Shown here: positions 12,259-13,944 of the stretch, piece after piece
Position numbering within the stretch: the first letter of the stretch is position 1
How the letters are laid out: every line of letters starts with the position of its first letter
Assembly: GCA_045633415.1 (NCBI GenBank)
Contig: JAZQYH010000015.1
Location: 1-13,944, forward strand
Direction of reading: 5' to 3'
DNA length: 13,944 nt
Source: RGIG3102 sp045633415
GTDB lineage: Bacteria; Bacillota; Clostridia; Oscillospirales; Ruminococcaceae
Notes under the pieces: model-generated
What the model was told of the DNA's origin: nothing
Databases searched by the model: none
Seen by the model: the letters and a program-made list of their open reading frames with translations, nothing else
Made by a program: the position numbers and the translations under genes

Positions 12259-13944
12259 ATGTTAAAACGATTGACTGCTGCGCTTGTGGCGGCTGTTATG
12301 ATAATAAGTAATTTTACCCCTGTGGTTTATGCTATGGATATGCCACAGGTTATCATCGCTGACAGCGAAGCAACCACACCTGCAGAGGAAGATAATGACA
12401 CCTTGCTTCAGATACCTGAAGATACAGGGGATGAACAAGCAGGGGAGGAGGTTTCTGTCTGGTCTACAAGAGCGGCTGCTGCTACCAGCGGTACTTGCGG
12501 TTACAGCACCACATGGGCTGTGTCTGACACAGATAATGACGGCGTTATGGACAAGCTGGTTATCAGCGGTACATACAGCACAGACAGCTATAACAGCTCA
12601 CGTCCTTGGGAAGCTTATATTGATACAATAAAAACTCTGGTTATTGAAAGCGGCGTAACCGAAATCGGCAACTACAACTTTGAGCTGTTTGAAGCACTTG
12701 AAAGTGTAAGTCTGCCATCCACGCTGGAATATATCGGCACAGGTGCTTTCTCCAGCTGTACATCACTTAAATCAATTACTTTGCCTTCAAGCCTTAAAAC
12801 CATCAAAGGCTATGTTTTTTTGGACTGTACATCACTTGAAAGCATTACAATTCCACGCAAAGTAACAGCCATAGACAATGGTGTGTTTGCAGACTGTACA
12901 TCACTTAAAACTGTAACTCTCCATACATCCATAAAAACTATGGGTTACAATGCCTTTGAAAACTGCAAGTCCCTGACAACTATTTCAGGCACAGGCGGTC
13001 TTAATTCCATTGGCTCATCTGCCTTTGAAGGATGTACTTCACTTACAAGTATGATACTGCCTTATAGCATTAAAAATGTAGGTGCAAATGTGTTCAAAGG
13101 CTGTACTGCTTTGGAAAGTGTAACAATTCAGGGCAATGTAACAAGCATCGACTATGCAGCCTTTAAAAACTGTACATCTCTTGATGATGTAAAAATTACA
13201 GCTACTGCTTTAACCTCCATTGGTAAAGAAGCGTTTTCCGGCTGTACAGCATTAAGTAGCTTTTCAATTCCGCTAACAGTTACAACTCTGGGCGAAAAAG
13301 CATTTTCTGGCTGTACAAATCTGGGACGTATTGAAATTCCATCAGCTTTGACATCCGTTTCCAGCGGTGCATTCTCTGGCTGTACAAGGCTGAGCACAGC
13401 AACTATTGAAGAGGGTATAACAACTTTACCTGCACAGATGTTCAGCGGTTGTACATATCTGACACTGGTAAATATGCCGGAAAGTGTTAAAAGCATCGGC
13501 GCAAATGCCTTTGACGGCTGTAAAACTCTGGACATTGTGGAATATGCTGGCTCAAGAAGCAGCTGGGCTAAAATTTCCATAGGCACAGGCAATACCTATC
13601 TGACAGGCGCAAAAATAAACTGCGCTAAAACTGATGTTGCAAACGGAAACTGTGGTACAAATGCAACATGGAATCTGCTGGATAGTGACAACGACAATAT
13701 TTTAGACAAGCTGGTTATTTCCGGCAGTGGCGCTATGGCTGATTTCACATCATCCAGCATACCTTGGTATGAATACAGAAAAGACATTAAAACAGCAGTT
13801 ATCGGCGACGGCATTACTTATGTGGGTAAATACTCATTCTGTGAATGTGAAAACCTTACATCAGTTTCTCTGCCAGACGGTCTTGAAGAAATAGGCGATT
13901 ACGCATTTATATACTGCTTAAGACTTTCAGACATTGCAATTCCA
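12259..13944 (+). CDS. Secreted BspA-like leucine-rich-repeat protein, C-terminus cut by window edge
   Basis: The first 562 residues of an exported repeat protein; the frame is still open at the right edge. A signal peptide is clear: basic MLKR, a hydrophobic core, and likely cleavage after VVYA at residue 25. An acidic, low-complexity linker (about 26-75) follows. Residues 78-130 form a cap with GTCGYSTTW and an aspartate-rich loop, DTDNDGVMD (90-98). About twelve LRR_5 units of roughly 23 residues follow (about 145-425), with consensus CTSLxxIxIPxxLxxIGxxAFxxC. A second cap (about 462-515; DSDNDNILD) then restarts the LRRs. The family is found on the surface of host-associated bacteria, where characterised members bind host proteins or other bacteria; the role here is unknown. 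AAGGAG lies 8 nt before the ATG. No surface anchor is visible, but it may lie beyond the window. Confidence 0.9.
   Translation, partial: MLKRLTAALVAAVMIISNFTPVVYAMDMPQVIIADSEATTPAEEDNDTLLQIPEDTGDEQAGEEVSVWSTRAAAATSGTCGYSTTWAVSDTDNDGVMDKLVISGTYSTDSYNSSRPWEAYIDTIKTLVIESGVTEIGNYNFELFEALESVSLPSTLEYIGTGAFSSCTSLKSITLPSSLKTIKGYVFLDCTSLESITIPRKVTAIDNGVFADCTSLKTVTLHTSIKTMGYNAFENCKSLTTISGTGGLNSIGSSAFEGCTSLTSMILPYSIKNVGANVFKGCTALESVTIQGNVTSIDYAAFKNCTSLDDVKITATALTSIGKEAFSGCTALSSFSIPLTVTTLGEKAFSGCTNLGRIEIPSALTSVSSGAFSGCTRLSTATIEEGITTLPAQMFSGCTYLTLVNMPESVKSIGANAFDGCKTLDIVEYAGSRSSWAKISIGTGNTYLTGAKINCAKTDVANGNCGTNATWNLLDSDNDNILDKLVISGSGAMADFTSSSIPWYEYRKDIKTAVIGDGITYVGKYSFCECENLTSVSLPDGLEEIGDYAFIYCLRLSDIAIP
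12490..12648 (+). repeat. LRR protein cap module, copy 1
   Basis: Encodes residues 78-130. It aligns with the later copy through C-G-x(3)-T-W, D-x-D-N-D-x(3)-D-K-L-V-I-S-G and P-W-x-x-Y-x-x-x-I-K-T. The nine-residue DTDNDGVMD resembles a calcium-binding loop. Confidence 0.75.
12757..12909 (+). repeat. DNA-level direct repeats inside the LRR array (69-nt period)
   Basis: TGTACATCACTTAAA at 12757 and 12895, and TGTACATCACTTGAA at 12826, are spaced exactly 69 nt (23 codons). They encode the C-T-S-L-K/E start of successive leucine-rich repeats. Confidence 0.85.
13642..13797 (+). repeat. LRR protein cap module, copy 2
   Basis: Encodes about residues 462-513 and repeats the first cap, with loop DSDNDNILD and the following KLVISGSG and IPWYEYRKDIKT. 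It marks the start of a second cap-plus-LRR unit, which continues off the right edge. Confidence 0.75.

Noticed and set aside
12209..12265. Possible 18-codon leader peptide before the LRR gene
   Set aside because: Its ATG overlaps the TATAAT -10 element, so it would lie upstream of the transcript.
12691..13533. CRISPR-like array suggested by regular TGTACA repeats
   Set aside because: The repeats keep one open reading frame with a 23-codon period and encode leucine-rich repeats. The repeat-spacer structure is coding, not CRISPR.

Overview
The window looks like a chromosomal segment of a low-to-moderate GC, anaerobic, probably gut-associated member of the Bacillota (Clostridia, Oscillospiraceae/Ruminococcaceae-like). 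The reasons are strong GGAGG-type ribosome sites, sigma-A promoters of the TTGACA-17-TAATAT type, a one-piece tmRNA, an SDR-type mannonate oxidoreductase, a gut-type GH2 glycosidase and a BspA-like leucine-rich-repeat surface protein. No 16S gene is present, so the taxon is inferred.

Layout. On the minus strand, 1-2475 carries a K+ uptake pair: trkA, then trkH, which runs off the left edge. A divergent promoter region (about 2476-2690) separates it from a GntR/FCD regulator (2691-3392) that ends at its own terminator. A 260-bp regulatory gap follows. It holds two near-identical palindromes (core TGTATACAAGT) exactly 120 bp apart, the second lying inside the 17-bp spacer of a consensus promoter. 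That promoter drives a compact six-gene operon (3653-10950): uxuA, SDR-type uxuB, a 749-aa GH2 glycosidase, uxaC, eda and kdgK, closed by a hairpin terminator.

Together the operon encodes a complete route from a beta-linked glucuronide to central metabolism. GH2 releases D-glucuronate, UxaC makes D-fructuronate, UxuB makes D-mannonate, UxuA makes 2-keto-3-deoxygluconate (KDG), KdgK makes KDPG, and Eda yields pyruvate plus glyceraldehyde-3-phosphate. The galacturonate-specific enzymes UxaA and UxaB are absent from the window, which points to glucuronate as the substrate. No transporter is present, and the GH2 has no signal peptide, so uptake must be encoded elsewhere. The regulator beside the operon is the obvious candidate for binding the palindromes.

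To the right is a housekeeping trans-translation cassette. It has smpB (11093-11545) with a near-consensus promoter, then ssrA tmRNA (11600-11945, tag ANRNTLVAA) with a strong terminator. About 250 bp of AT-rich non-coding DNA follows, including an 11-bp tandem duplication. After it comes a promoter of TTGATA-17-TATAAT type driving a secreted BspA-like LRR protein that is cut by the right edge. The LRR protein contains two copies of a cap-plus-LRR module, and each cap carries an aspartate-rich, calcium-loop-like insertion.

I found no CRISPR array, IS element, integrase gene or tRNA. Most of the window is recognisable metabolism. The points most worth following are the operator architecture, the substrate and unassigned C-terminal domain of the GH2 enzyme, the divergent tmRNA tag with the repeat just downstream of ssrA, and the modular LRR protein.
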